The notes beneath the pieces are model-generated. The model was not told the origin of the DNA. It worked only from the letters and a program-made list of their open reading frames with translations, and searched no databases. A stretch of DNA of 64,000 bases from Paenibacillus_E sp042676385 (lineage in GTDB: Bacteria > Bacillota > Bacilli > Paenibacillales > NBRC-103111): NCBI RefSeq assembly GCF_042676385.1, contig NZ_JBHTHA010000002.1:434001-498000 (forward strand), written 5' to 3'. The first letter of the stretch is position 1, and every line of letters starts with the position of its first letter. Positions 42,630 through 51,638 of the stretch are shown here, piece by piece. A program made the position numbers and the translations under genes.

Positions 42630-43763
42630 TTATTGCTTTTTCACGTTGCGGAACTCGCTCGGCGTTTTGCCTGTGCAGCGTTTGAACCATTTGCTAAAAT
42701 ATTTGGCATCGATCATGCCCAGCTTATCTGCAATATCTTGTATGGTCATATCGGTCGTCGTCAACAGCTGCTGGGCAGCCTTCAGCTTCGTTCGATACGT
42801 ATAAGCAACGAATCCCTCGCCTAACGTCTTCTTGAACAAGCTGCTGAGATGGCTTCTGCTTAGACCCACCTCGCGAGCTACATCGGAGACGGACAATTTC
42901 TCTTCCACCCGCTCGACTATCAATTTGACGGCATGGGCGATCGGCTCTGGCCAGGATTCGGGGTTGACATTGTACGTATGCTCGATCTCCGTCTGGCGAT
43001 ATGCCCGTTTCACGGCATCCATCCATGCGGCGATCCCCTGAACAGGCCCTTCCTTGATCCAGCGCAGCTGCGGATACCGGCTTTTCATATCGTTCAGCTG
43101 CTTGTCAAACTCCTTGCCGTTAGCAGCAGGTACAAACAAAAAGTACCGGTCCTCGGCGAATTTGACCATCTCAAACGACCCTTGAGCGGCCATTTCCTTC
43201 AAATAAACTGCAGCATCCGCGGTTACATGGGCTGCCAGGTAGATGAAACTCGTCTCCAGCACCCACTGCCATTCCTTAGCACTAGGCATCGACTCCGTAA
43301 GGCTGCTATCGATCCCGTACAACCAGTCGAGAAATTGTTTTTGGCTCTCTTGCTTGCGCAGCAGCTTCGCATGGCCAATTTCATTTTGAAATTGCTGGAG
43401 AAACTCTTCTAATTCATCGTCATTATAGGATGTTTTCAATACATAACCCGAAGCGCCAAGCTTCAGCCCCTGCTGCACAAACCCGAAATCGCTGTGACAG
43501 CTTAGCAGCAAAATTTTGGTGTGAGGATCGTGTTCTTTAATTAATTTGGCGAGCTCAATTCCGTTCATTTCCGGCATGACAATATCGGTGATGACCACTT
43601 CCGGCCGCTCGGTCATATAAGCATCCCATGCTTTGGTCCCGCTGGGTGCATCTGCGACGACCTTCATCCCGTATTTTTCCCAAGGAATGGTCGCTTTTAA
43701 CCCTTTGCGAATAATTGCTTCGTCGTCCACAAGCATGACGCCAATAAGAGTCTCTTGAACCAT
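42630..43763 (-). CDS. YesN-type response regulator with AraC domain, second system
   Basis: A 377 aa regulator. Receiver residues 1-125 with VDDE pocket, phospho-acceptor Asp60 in VVITDIVMPEMNG and Lys near 112 (YVLKTSY). AraC helix-turn-helices occupy the last 100 residues (VSDVAREVGLSRSHLSSLFK; IQDIADKLGMIDAKYFSKWF). The ATG follows the kinase stop directly (43764), so the pair is one unit. It probably activates the binding protein-permease operon starting at 42379 and perhaps the glucosidase gene at 47289. Confidence 0.93.
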   Translation of the reverse strand: MVQETLIGVMLVDDEAIIRKGLKATIPWEKYGMKVVADAPSGTKAWDAYMTERPEVVITDIVMPEMNGIELAKLIKEHDPHTKILLLSCHSDFGFVQQGLKLGASGYVLKTSYNDDELEEFLQQFQNEIGHAKLLRKQESQKQFLDWLYGIDSSLTESMPSAKEWQWVLETSFIYLAAHVTADAAVYLKEMAAQGSFEMVKFAEDRYFLFVPAANGKEFDKQLNDMKSRYPQLRWIKEGPVQGIAAWMDAVKRAYRQTEIEHTYNVNPESWPEPIAHAVKLIVERVEEKLSVSDVAREVGLSRSHLSSLFKKTLGEGFVAYTYRTKLKAAQQLLTTTDMTIQDIADKLGMIDAKYFSKWFKRCTGKTPSEFRNVKKQ

Positions 43764-45473
43764 CTACAGCTGCTCCTCCCCATAAGGTAACCGAATCGTA
43801 ATGGTCGTTCCCGCGCCCAGTTCGGATTGAATGCGAAGACCGTATTTATAACCAAAATGCAATTGAATGCGCTGGTCGACATTAAACATGCCAATCCGTT
43901 TCAACGATTGTCCGGATTCATTCGAATCCAGCAGACGAGCAAGCGTTTCAGGCTTCATCCCTTTGCCATTATCCGCCAAAGTCAGAATCGCATCTCCCTG
44001 ATCCGCCTCGATCGTAAGTTCAATTGTCCCTTCTCCGTCTTCGAATCCATGGAAAAATATATTTTCGACAAGCGGCTGAAGCGTCATCCTTGGTATGTGT
44101 ACCCGCTCCAAAGCAACCCCCTTATTCGTAATCGCATAAGAGAAGACGTTCCCGTAACGATACTGCTGAATGTTCAAAAAATGATCGATCAGCTCTAATT
44201 CCTTATCTAAAGTGACGATTTCTCGGGTAAAATTCAAATTCCCATCCAGCACCTTCGTCAGATGATAGATCATCTTGTTCACGTCCTGAGCGCCCTGCAG
44301 CCTCGCCTTCCATTGAATGGAGGCCAGCGTGTTTAAGAGCAGATGAGGATTGATCTGAAAATGCAGCGCCCGAAGCTCCGCTTCCTTCTTCAAGCCCTCC
44401 GCGCGGCGCACTTCACCGATCAGCGTTTCCAGCTGAAAAAGCATATTGTTGAAGCTGAACGCAAGCCTGCCCAGCTCATCTTCCGAATCTACCTCCACCC
44501 GTGTCTCCAATCGCCCGATGCCGACCAGCTGGATCGTTTCCTTCAGACGTTTGATACGCCGGATGAATCTGGAGGATATCACGAAGGAGAGAATGAGCGC
44601 AACTAGTAAAGCGACGGCTGCCGCCAGTATGGTGAACGTGCGAATGAGCACGGACGATTTATAAAACTCACTGTAAGGGATGCGAACCTCGATGCTCCAA
44701 TCGGTCACTTCCGAGGATTTGACCCAAACGACGTCTGTCGGCTTGCCGCTAAAACCGGGCTCCGTTTGGTATATAATCCGGCCTTGTCGGTCCGTCAATT
44801 TCATATGCGCATGAGTATCTGCTTCGAATTCCTTGAATAACGCCAGAAGCTTATCGGCACTTCCTTCGATCAGGATATGACTGCCTTCCAGAAAGCTGTT
44901 CTGGTTCTTGATTTCAAACAACAGACCGATAACTTTCTCGCCGGGACTTGTCAGTCCGCTTTTATAATGCTGGGGTTCATAAATCCCAAACCAGTAGCTA
45001 TCCGGATAGCTGTTCACATTTTCGAAAAGCCGCTCTTCCGTAATCTTCTGCACATCGATCATACTTTCACCGTAATAATAACCGGATTGGGTGATGATGA
45101 ATATTCCTTTGGTATCGATCGTTTTATGCGCTTTCAAAAATTGTTCCAGCTGCTGCTCATCTTGAAAGCCTTTGTACGTTGTAGGCACTTCCTCATGCAG
45201 AATCGTAAATTTGGGGTCGAGCAAATAGGCCAAAATATCGGTTGCCGTATATTTCATCTGCCGCAAGCTGGAATCGATCTGAAACTGCAGTTGGGCCACG
45301 GAATTGTTGCCGTACAAACCAAACTGCTGATTGATCATCTGCGACGATTTCAAATAGGAGAAAAAACCAAACAGAAGCATCGGAATGGTGGCGACCAGCA
45401 TGATAAACAGAGTGAGCTTGGTTTGCAGGCTTTGTTTTGTAAATTTCAATAGGCGACTGAATTGCAAACGCAT
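43764..45473 (-). CDS. YesM-type sensor histidine kinase, second system
   Basis: A 569 aa membrane kinase. TM1 about residues 19-40, extracellular domain 41-275, TM2 about 278-302, HAMP to about 355, His_kinase with phospho-acceptor His377 in QINPHLLLNT, N box PLVENIFFHGFED and G box DNGKGMKPE. The H-box has LLL where most family members have FLY. Weak RBS. It is encoded in tandem with its YesN regulator and downstream of a GH63-like glucosidase. Confidence 0.93.
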   Translation of the reverse strand: MRLQFSRLLKFTKQSLQTKLTLFIMLVATIPMLLFGFFSYLKSSQMINQQFGLYGNNSVAQLQFQIDSSLRQMKYTATDILAYLLDPKFTILHEEVPTTYKGFQDEQQLEQFLKAHKTIDTKGIFIITQSGYYYGESMIDVQKITEERLFENVNSYPDSYWFGIYEPQHYKSGLTSPGEKVIGLLFEIKNQNSFLEGSHILIEGSADKLLALFKEFEADTHAHMKLTDRQGRIIYQTEPGFSGKPTDVVWVKSSEVTDWSIEVRIPYSEFYKSSVLIRTFTILAAAVALLVALILSFVISSRFIRRIKRLKETIQLVGIGRLETRVEVDSEDELGRLAFSFNNMLFQLETLIGEVRRAEGLKKEAELRALHFQINPHLLLNTLASIQWKARLQGAQDVNKMIYHLTKVLDGNLNFTREIVTLDKELELIDHFLNIQQYRYGNVFSYAITNKGVALERVHIPRMTLQPLVENIFFHGFEDGEGTIELTIEADQGDAILTLADNGKGMKPETLARLLDSNESGQSLKRIGMFNVDQRIQLHFGYKYGLRIQSELGAGTTITIRLPYGEEQL

Positions 45474-45562
45474 ACATCATCAACTCTCAATTTTCGACAT
45501 ATGAACTATTATAGCATGGGCTGCATGAAGAGGGGCACTGGCGAAAAAAGACAAGCCTTAAA

Positions 45563-45582
45563 CCGGGGACCTGCATCCCCGG
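45563..45582 (-). terminator. Terminator after the GH63-like gene
   Basis: CCGGGG and CCCCGG flank an 8-base loop, followed on the minus strand by TTTAAGG. A short, GC-rich stem; moderate strength. Confidence 0.5.
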
Positions 45583-45597
45583 CATGTATGATTCGTA

Positions 45598-47289
45598 TTA
45601 GGTTCGACCTGCTTGGAAAAGTTCGTTAGCCAGAATGAGAAACACGCTAGACGTCCAAGTAAAGGCGCGATCCCGCAGCCCTTCTCCTGTCTGGGCATCA
45701 TAATTTTCCGCCATCCCGCTCTTCGCGGCCATGCGGCAGAAGCGCTCCGCGATATCAAGTGCAAACTCATGCTCTCCGCAAGCTTTCAACCCTTCCACGA
45801 TCAGCATCGTGGAAGGCGCCCAAATCGGCCCCCTCCAATAGCCGTCCGCTTTATAAAATTCACTGCTCACGCTTTCGGTTGCAAAACCGTGCTCGGTCAG
45901 AAACCGTCCTTGCTGCTTCAAGCCGATCAGAAGCTTCTTGACGACGTCCTCCGGCAGCCTCGATCCAAGCACAATCGGCAGGAACAACTGCAGACTGTCG
46001 CCGACACTCGGCTTACGGCTTACGGAAAGTCTGGCTTCGAATGCCTCCCCGTTCCAGAAATGCTTCAGCATGGCTTGCAGCATCTCTTCCGAACGCTGGT
46101 TCCATCTCGATGCCTCGTCATGCAGCCCGAGCTTCTGCGCCAATTGGCCCAGCACATCCATCTGCAGTACGAGGAATGCGCATAAGTCCGGAGACTCCAG
46201 CGGTACACCCAGATGAAAAATCGTGCTGTTGTCCCAGCCGCTATCGTTGCCATGATTGTAAGCCGGAATCCCGTCATGATCGGTATCCCGGTAACGGAAC
46301 CAGAAGTTCGTCCAACGTGCCAGAGGTTCGTACACATCCTGCACACGTTCATCCGTAATCCAATCGGTCTGCTTCATCATCCAAGCCAGCGTCCACCCGT
46401 GAATAGGCGGCTTGCAGCCGTTCCATAATGCATATTTATCATTCATGAAATCCGCCAACATGCCGGATTCATGCTGCCGGTCAAAAAAGATCATGAACTG
46501 ATCCCAAGCGAGCTCGGGGTCGTTGTGTACGAGCGCCATCGTATTGAAGCAATGATCCCAACTCCAGATGTTGGTCATCCAGTTTTTGGACATATACATC
46601 GCTCTGCGCGGCAAATAACCCTCGGGTTCGACGACACATGACCACGTAATATAGGCGGCAAGCTCGCGCGCCTCCTGATATTCGGGCGGGCACGTCGGCG
46701 TCTTCGCGAGGTAGGATTGAAAGTGGGCTTCCGCACTATTGGAAGCGCATTCTTGAAAGTCCGATCTAGGTACGACTTCGTATTCATGAATCAACAGCTC
46801 CATGGAGTCCTTCTCTTCCACAGGGCAGATGTCAAACGTAATGCTCCGGCATCTTGAATGCTCCCATGGGGCATCCATTTCTATCTGGCCATGACGCATC
46901 TGAAGAGCATAACGCCGCTCCTTCGAGTAACTATTCAGTTCAATGAAATTCCCCATCGGAATGGCATAATCGTACGTATCGTTAACGACGATAAGCCTTA
47001 GACCGATCCCCTGCCCCTGAATCCGAATCACGTCATGCTCTAAGAATGAAATCGCGATTCTACCCCAGTCTGTCTCCAATTCCAGTAACGCAGGAGTAAC
47101 TTGATAGCCGTACGGCACAGCCAGGCCCTCCCAAGTTGCTTCCATTCGAAAGAGGAGTCCGGACTTTTCATCGCCTCCGCGTACGCTTTTAATATAAATA
47201 CCTTGATCTTGACCGTTTGAAGCGCTTTCGGTTACAGCCAAGAATGATCCAAATCTGCTGAATGGCACTTCACTTAATTGAAAAAGCAT
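45598..47289 (-). CDS. GH63/GH37-like alpha-glucosidase-type glycoside hydrolase
   Basis: A 563 aa cytoplasmic enzyme (no signal peptide). N-terminal beta domain to about residue 200, then an (alpha/alpha)6 barrel with TNIWSWDHCFNTMALVHNDP (about 235-254, likely catalytic Asp), NHGNDSGWDNSTIF near 340, GYWRGPIWAPSTMLIVEG near 475 and MAENYDAQTGEGLRD near 515 (likely second acid). This is the layout of GH63/trehalase-like (MGH1-type) enzymes such as E. coli YgjK. The ATG at 47289 follows AGGTGA; the longer frame adds 12 residues with no better RBS. It lies beside the YesM/YesN-ABC set and probably cleaves the imported oligosaccharide. Confidence 0.82.
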   Translation of the reverse strand: MLFQLSEVPFSRFGSFLAVTESASNGQDQGIYIKSVRGGDEKSGLLFRMEATWEGLAVPYGYQVTPALLELETDWGRIAISFLEHDVIRIQGQGIGLRLIVVNDTYDYAIPMGNFIELNSYSKERRYALQMRHGQIEMDAPWEHSRCRSITFDICPVEEKDSMELLIHEYEVVPRSDFQECASNSAEAHFQSYLAKTPTCPPEYQEARELAAYITWSCVVEPEGYLPRRAMYMSKNWMTNIWSWDHCFNTMALVHNDPELAWDQFMIFFDRQHESGMLADFMNDKYALWNGCKPPIHGWTLAWMMKQTDWITDERVQDVYEPLARWTNFWFRYRDTDHDGIPAYNHGNDSGWDNSTIFHLGVPLESPDLCAFLVLQMDVLGQLAQKLGLHDEASRWNQRSEEMLQAMLKHFWNGEAFEARLSVSRKPSVGDSLQLFLPIVLGSRLPEDVVKKLLIGLKQQGRFLTEHGFATESVSSEFYKADGYWRGPIWAPSTMLIVEGLKACGEHEFALDIAERFCRMAAKSGMAENYDAQTGEGLRDRAFTWTSSVFLILANELFQAGRT

Positions 47290-47351
47290 GGCTTCACCTA
47301 GTCTCTTCCCTTTTATAGTCGGCAAAACTTCATTTCACGAAAATATTACAT

Positions 47352-47390
47352 AAAAAAAAGCCCCCTAAGAACGGTTTTCTTAGCGGACTT
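47352..47390 (-). terminator. Terminator after the ComFB-like gene
   Basis: Minus strand CTAAGAA and TTCTTAG form a stem around AACC (with flanking CGC/GGG), followed by TTTTTTTT. It lies 73 bases past the stop at 47463. Confidence 0.65.
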
Positions 47391-47462
47391 ATGTGTCAAT
47401 TCTTCGCTTTTTATTCGAAATTGACAGATCGGTGTCATTTTGTTTGATTTTTCGTGTCAAAA

Positions 47463-47750
47463 TTAATGATGATCGATTTCGGCATTTACATGATTTTGGT
47501 TATGCTCTACGACCAAAGCCGCGCGCATCAGCTCTCTCATGACATCGGACTGCAGCTGGGGATTTAAATAAAGGGTTTTGATATAGAGTTGCCCTTTTTC
47601 GCTTGACGTGTATTTGGGAGGGATGCGATTTAAAACCAGCGCAAGAATATCCTCCTTGCATTGCTCACACTCGCATTTAAGCGCATAGCTTTTTTGAAAC
47701 TCTTCGTACATATTGCTGACGATTGTTTCAACTGCATTATATAGTCCCAT
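47463..47750 (-). CDS. comFB: ComFB-family protein (late competence / c-di-GMP-binding type)
   Basis: A 95 aa protein matching the ComFB family: GLYNAVETIVSNMYEEF at the start, Cys motif LKCECEQCKEDILALVLNRI (residues 24-43) and PPKYTSSEKGQLYIK. B. subtilis ComFB lies in the comF operon but is not essential for competence; some homologues bind c-di-GMP and affect motility. Here it is alone, not with comFA or comFC. His-rich C-terminal tail. GGGGAG precedes the ATG. Confidence 0.8.
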   Translation of the reverse strand: MGLYNAVETIVSNMYEEFQKSYALKCECEQCKEDILALVLNRIPPKYTSSEKGQLYIKTLYLNPQLQSDVMRELMRAALVVEHNQNHVNAEIDHH

Positions 47751-47884
47751 GTTTTTCAGACTCCCCTATTTAGAGATCGTTCAAAGTTCTCAAACCAGTA
47801 TCGTCCTCCTATTAAATCATGGCGTCTGATCAATATCAATCCACCTTAATGCTTATATTTAAACACGAATATGTTTGGTAAGTG

Positions 47885-48580
47885 TTAGGTCATGGCTAAA
47901 GCAAACTCTACGCTTTCCTCTGCATGAATGCGAGTCGTATCGAATAGGGGGATGAGGGTATCTTCCTGCTGAATGAGTAATGGGATTTCCGTACAGCCTA
48001 AAATGATTCCTTCCGCACCCTCTATGTGCAATCGTTCTATGATTTCAAGAAACTTCGCTTTGGATTCGGGGTTGCAATTGCCTTTGAACAGCTCGTGAAA
48101 CAGCACACTGTGGATGAAATCTCGCTCATCGCTTTCCGGAATGATCGCTTCTATCCCTTGCATTTGGAGTCGCTCCCGATAGAATGCCTGCTCCATCGTA
48201 TACCGCGTCCCCATAAGGCCCACTCTGCGGAGTCCTTGCTTTCTGATCCTGTCCGCCGTGACGTCGACAATGTGCAGCAGCGGAATTTGAACGGATGCGC
48301 GTACGGCTTCAGCCATTTTGTGCATCGTGTTTGTGCAGATGACGATAACGTCCGCTCCGCCTGCCTCCAGCTTTTGCGCGGCTTCCACCATGATCCGGGT
48401 TGCGTCCTCCCATTCTCCGCTTTCCTGAAGCTTGGCGATTTCTTCGAAATCGAGCGATACCAGCATACATTTGGCCGAATGTAATTTGCCCAAGCGCTCA
48501 TTCATGATCCGATTGATATGACGATAATATTCCGTCGTTGATTCCCAGCTAAGTCCACCAATTAAACCGATCGTTTTCAT
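47885..48580 (-). CDS. Aspartate/glutamate racemase family protein (YgeA-like)
   Basis: A 231 aa PLP-independent racemase. The two catalytic Cys are visible: VIVICTNTMHKMAEA (about residue 82) and GIILGCTEIPLLIQ (about 193), with GLIGGLSWESTTEYYRHIN at the N terminus, the YgeA-type start. Interconverts L- and D-forms of Asp, Glu or a related amino acid. Divergent from a MocR-type regulator 135 bp away, which may control it. Confidence 0.9.
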   Translation of the reverse strand: MKTIGLIGGLSWESTTEYYRHINRIMNERLGKLHSAKCMLVSLDFEEIAKLQESGEWEDATRIMVEAAQKLEAGGADVIVICTNTMHKMAEAVRASVQIPLLHIVDVTADRIRKQGLRRVGLMGTRYTMEQAFYRERLQMQGIEAIIPESDERDFIHSVLFHELFKGNCNPESKAKFLEIIERLHIEGAEGIILGCTEIPLLIQQEDTLIPLFDTTRIHAEESVEFALAMT

Positions 48581-48715
48581 TTTACATGCTCCTCAACCTT
48601 TATTTGCAATACCATCTTGAAGACATCATAATATGAAGTAATCTGGTTTCAAAAGATCCACGTTTTCATCATTTTGATAGTGCCAGATTCATTCACCAAG
48701 GATGGGAGAGCCCTC

Positions 48716-50137
48716 ATGCTGCTTATTGTGGACAGAGAGAAGGAGCACACATTAACAACTCAGGTTTATGAACAACTCCGCGAAGCCATTTGGAATGAAG
48801 TCCTTCAGGTAGGCATGAAGCTGCCATCCTCCAGAGAACTTGCTTCGCAAAGCGGCGTCTCCAGAAATATTATTATGGAAGCTTACGATCAGTTGCTTGC
48901 TGAAGGCTATTTGGAAGTGCGTCCACGCTCAGGTACCTATGTAGCGGAAGGTTCTTCGATGCGCTTGAAGCCCGTTTCCGAAGCAACTTCCGGCAGTGGT
49001 GCAGAGATATCTACCAAGCAATCCGGCCGCACCGTCATCGATTTTCATGCGAGCCGCCCGGCGACGGATTATTTTCCACGCCACCTTTGGGGGCGACTGG
49101 CAAAAGAAACTTGTTACGAATCTCCTGAGCATTCGTTTAGCTATATAGAGCCTGAAGGCGCTTTTGAACTAAGACGGGTATTGGCTCCTTATTTGAGACA
49201 AGTCCGGGGTGTCCGCTGCCAGCCCAATCAAATCCTCATTACGAGCGGTGCCACACAAGCTCTTTATCTGATTACCAAATTGCTCACGCATCCGCAATCC
49301 TATATCGCAGTCGAAGACCCCGCGGCAAGCGAAATGCGCACGATTTTCACATATGCAGGTGCAGAGGTACGACCCATACAAGTAGATGATAAAGGGATCC
49401 TCCCTGATCGGCTGCCTTGTACCGATAGACCCAGCTTCATCTTCGTCACCCCCTCCCATCAGTTCCCGCTTGGCGGCACCTTGCCGATTCAAAGACGGAT
49501 TCAATTGATAGAATACGCGAGAGCGATGGATTGCTTCATTGTCGAAGACGACTACGACAGCGAGTTCACCTACGACGGCGTCCCCGTTCATTCCATGCAG
49601 GGGCTGGATCCGGAGAAAGTGATCTACGTTGGAACTTTCAGTAAAATCCTTTCTCCTTCCTTGAGAATCGGTTATATCGTTCTCCCTCACTCACTTTTGG
49701 CAGCGTTTCAGACGAACAAATGGTATTTAGACCGGCACACATCGGCGCTTGAACAGCTCATCCTCGCCCGATTTATCGAAAAAGGGCATTTGGAGCGGCA
49801 CATTCGCCGCATGAGAAAAGTGTACCGCAAACGCAGAGAGGTGCTGATTAAAAGTCTGGCTGAACAATTCGGGGATGTGGAGATTCTTGGACATGCCGCA
49901 GGGATGCATCTTGTTGTCCGGTTCGAGGGCATTTCTTTTGACGACGAACTGCTGAGGCAGTTCAAAGAAGAGGATGTGATTGTGTATCCCGTCGAACAAT
50001 TTGCTTTGGCTAAAGGCACCTATGCGAATAGCATCGTGCTCGGTTACGGAGGGCTAACGGCCGATAAAATTAAAGAGGGCATACGCAGAATGAAAGATGT
50101 CATGATGAGAAATGAAAGGTGGTTATCGCTACTTTAA
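48716..50137 (+). CDS. MocR/PdxR-type regulator (GntR HTH fused to aminotransferase)
   Basis: A 473 aa PLP-binding regulator. N-terminal GntR winged helix (TTQVYEQLREAIWNEVLQVG, residues 14-33; SSRELASQSGVSRNIIMEAY), linker to about 110, then a fold-type I aminotransferase domain: SGATQALYLITKLL, IVEDDYDSEFTYDG and the PLP Lys in GTFSKILSPSLRIGY (about residue 310). The ATG at 48716 is chosen for AAGGATGGGAG just upstream and because the longer frame adds non-conserved residues. Divergent from the racemase gene, the probable target. Other MocR proteins control PLP, GABA, taurine or D-amino-acid genes. Confidence 0.9.
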   Translation: MLLIVDREKEHTLTTQVYEQLREAIWNEVLQVGMKLPSSRELASQSGVSRNIIMEAYDQLLAEGYLEVRPRSGTYVAEGSSMRLKPVSEATSGSGAEISTKQSGRTVIDFHASRPATDYFPRHLWGRLAKETCYESPEHSFSYIEPEGAFELRRVLAPYLRQVRGVRCQPNQILITSGATQALYLITKLLTHPQSYIAVEDPAASEMRTIFTYAGAEVRPIQVDDKGILPDRLPCTDRPSFIFVTPSHQFPLGGTLPIQRRIQLIEYARAMDCFIVEDDYDSEFTYDGVPVHSMQGLDPEKVIYVGTFSKILSPSLRIGYIVLPHSLLAAFQTNKWYLDRHTSALEQLILARFIEKGHLERHIRRMRKVYRKRREVLIKSLAEQFGDVEILGHAAGMHLVVRFEGISFDDELLRQFKEEDVIVYPVEQFALAKGTYANSIVLGYGGLTADKIKEGIRRMKDVMMRNERWLSLL

Positions 50138-50173
50138 TTCAGCAGCCTCTCGTTTAAGATCAATTTCAAGCAG

Positions 50174-50208
50174 AAAGCTAGGCGGGAACGGAACCCTGCC
50201 TAGCTTTT
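50174..50208. terminator. Bidirectional terminator between MocR gene and anti-sigma gene
   Basis: AAAGCTAGGC and GCCTAGCTTT enclose a smaller GGG-CCC stem; TTTT follows on the plus strand. It ends both converging units. Confidence 0.75.
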
Positions 50209-50214
50209 ATCCTG

Positions 50215-50925
50215 TTACGAAGTACCTAACACTTTTTTCCCCCTCGGCTGAGTGCCGTTCGGATCCGGCTCCAGCGTGACGCCGATGGAATCAATCTGCA
50301 ATTCTTTGACACGAACATCATAGGTCAGAACGCCGGTGCCTTTATCATCTACGCGCAGCGTTCCGCAATTATATTTTTTTCCGTTATGATTCAGCCAAAC
50401 CTGATAGGCCCAATCCCCTTGGGTTTCCTTAAGCCCGGACAAATTGACGACGACGTTATGGATGTCCCCGTGCTGAACAACCCATGCGGTGCCTGCGGCT
50501 AAAGGCATTGAACTGTCCACGGATTTCAGCGTATATGTGCCTACGATCTCGGCTGGATTTCGCAGCATTGCGCTTGCCTCTTCGTTCGACCGGGTGGTCG
50601 TGCTGTAGTTCCACCAAGCTCCAACGATAATGCCAAGCACGATAACTGCGACCGTTCCATAAAGCCACGTAAATGATTTTTTGTGTTTTGGCGCTTCGGC
50701 CGGCACAATCGATTGCATCACTTGCCGCTTCAAATCCGGCGGAACGTCCACTTCTTCCATCTGATAAGGGAGCGTTTGCCATACCGACTGGAGTTCGCGC
50801 AGCTCTTCTTGACAAGAGACACAAGTTCGCAGATGCCGTTCAAAAGCAGCACGCTCCAGCTCCGTACACTCGCCTGTTAAATAGTTGATAATAAAGCCGC
50901 AGTCTACAGGTTCATGTTCGTTCAT
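50215..50925 (-). CDS. Anti-sigma factor with zinc-finger and RskA-type domain
   Basis: Membrane anti-sigma factor, 236 aa. N-terminal ZAS zinc motif ERHLRTCVSCQEELREL (His-x3-Cys-x2-Cys, residues 27-43), one membrane helix at about residues 80-99 (GTVAVIVLGIIVGAWW), and an outside anti-sigma-K (RskA)-like domain of about 130 residues (WAYQVWLNHNGKKYNCGTLR). It holds the ECF sigma factor encoded just upstream inactive until the outside domain is cleaved or senses stress. It starts three bases after the sigma gene. Confidence 0.9.
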   Translation of the reverse strand: MNEHEPVDCGFIINYLTGECTELERAAFERHLRTCVSCQEELRELQSVWQTLPYQMEEVDVPPDLKRQVMQSIVPAEAPKHKKSFTWLYGTVAVIVLGIIVGAWWNYSTTTRSNEEASAMLRNPAEIVGTYTLKSVDSSMPLAAGTAWVVQHGDIHNVVVNLSGLKETQGDWAYQVWLNHNGKKYNCGTLRVDDKGTGVLTYDVRVKELQIDSIGVTLEPDPNGTQPRGKKVLGTS

Positions 50926-50928
50926 ACG

Positions 50929-51495
50929 TCATCCCTCCCTCAGTGATGTCAGATGCTTGCGCAGTATTTTTAAACATTGGTGCAGACGGCTTTTCACAGT
51001 TCCTACCGGTTCATTCTTTTGGATTGCAATTTCGCTTAACGAATAGCCCTCCCAGTACATCAGCTCGATCAATTCGATCTGATTCGTTGAAAGATGGACG
51101 TAAGCCTGTTGGATCTGCTCCCCCATCCATTTACGCGATAGAGCGGACTCTGGACCGGGTTCTCCGGAAATCAAAGTTTGCTCCCATTCTCGCGGCTCGA
51201 ACCGTACCACTTCGTTAAGTTTGCGGTTCTTGCGTACATAATCGATCGTAATGTTACGAGTGATCGTAATGATCCAGTTGACAAAGCCGCCTTTACTTGC
51301 GTCATAACCTTTTTCTGTCGTCCAGAGCCGTGTAAACACCAGTTGCACGATTTCTCTGGCAGCTTGTTCATCCTTCATTGATTTCATAGCAAACGAATAC
51401 ACCAGCTTGGCGTAACGATCGTAAAGCTCTTCCAGTGCTGGAGACTCCTTGCGCATGACCAGCTTCATGAGCTCCCCATCTGTTCGATTTCGCAT
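50929..51495 (-). CDS. ECF-type RNA polymerase sigma factor
   Basis: A 188 aa SigK/SigW-like ECF sigma factor. Region 2: LEELYDRYAKLVYSFAMKSM near residue 20 and KGGFVNWIITITRNITIDYV near 68. Region 4: IELIELMYWEGYSLSEIAIQ, then PVGTVKSRLHQCLKILRKH. The ATG at 51495 begins MRNRTDGELMKLV; a longer frame to 51585 is not family-like. RBS is poor. It is transcribed with its RskA-type anti-sigma and follows the secreted Cys-repeat protein gene, a likely target. Confidence 0.9.
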   Translation of the reverse strand: MRNRTDGELMKLVMRKESPALEELYDRYAKLVYSFAMKSMKDEQAAREIVQLVFTRLWTTEKGYDASKGGFVNWIITITRNITIDYVRKNRKLNEVVRFEPREWEQTLISGEPGPESALSRKWMGEQIQQAYVHLSTNQIELIELMYWEGYSLSEIAIQKNEPVGTVKSRLHQCLKILRKHLTSLREG

Positions 51496-51638
51496 GGTTC
51501 GGCACACCCCGAGTCGAAAATGACGTTTTTTCCAGTCTACCATATTTTCAGCTGAAAAAGACAAACACTCCAACCCAGACTGCACAAGCAGCGAGTTGGA
51601 GCTTACGGAAACAGCTGACTTTTGGGTAGAATCTGAGT

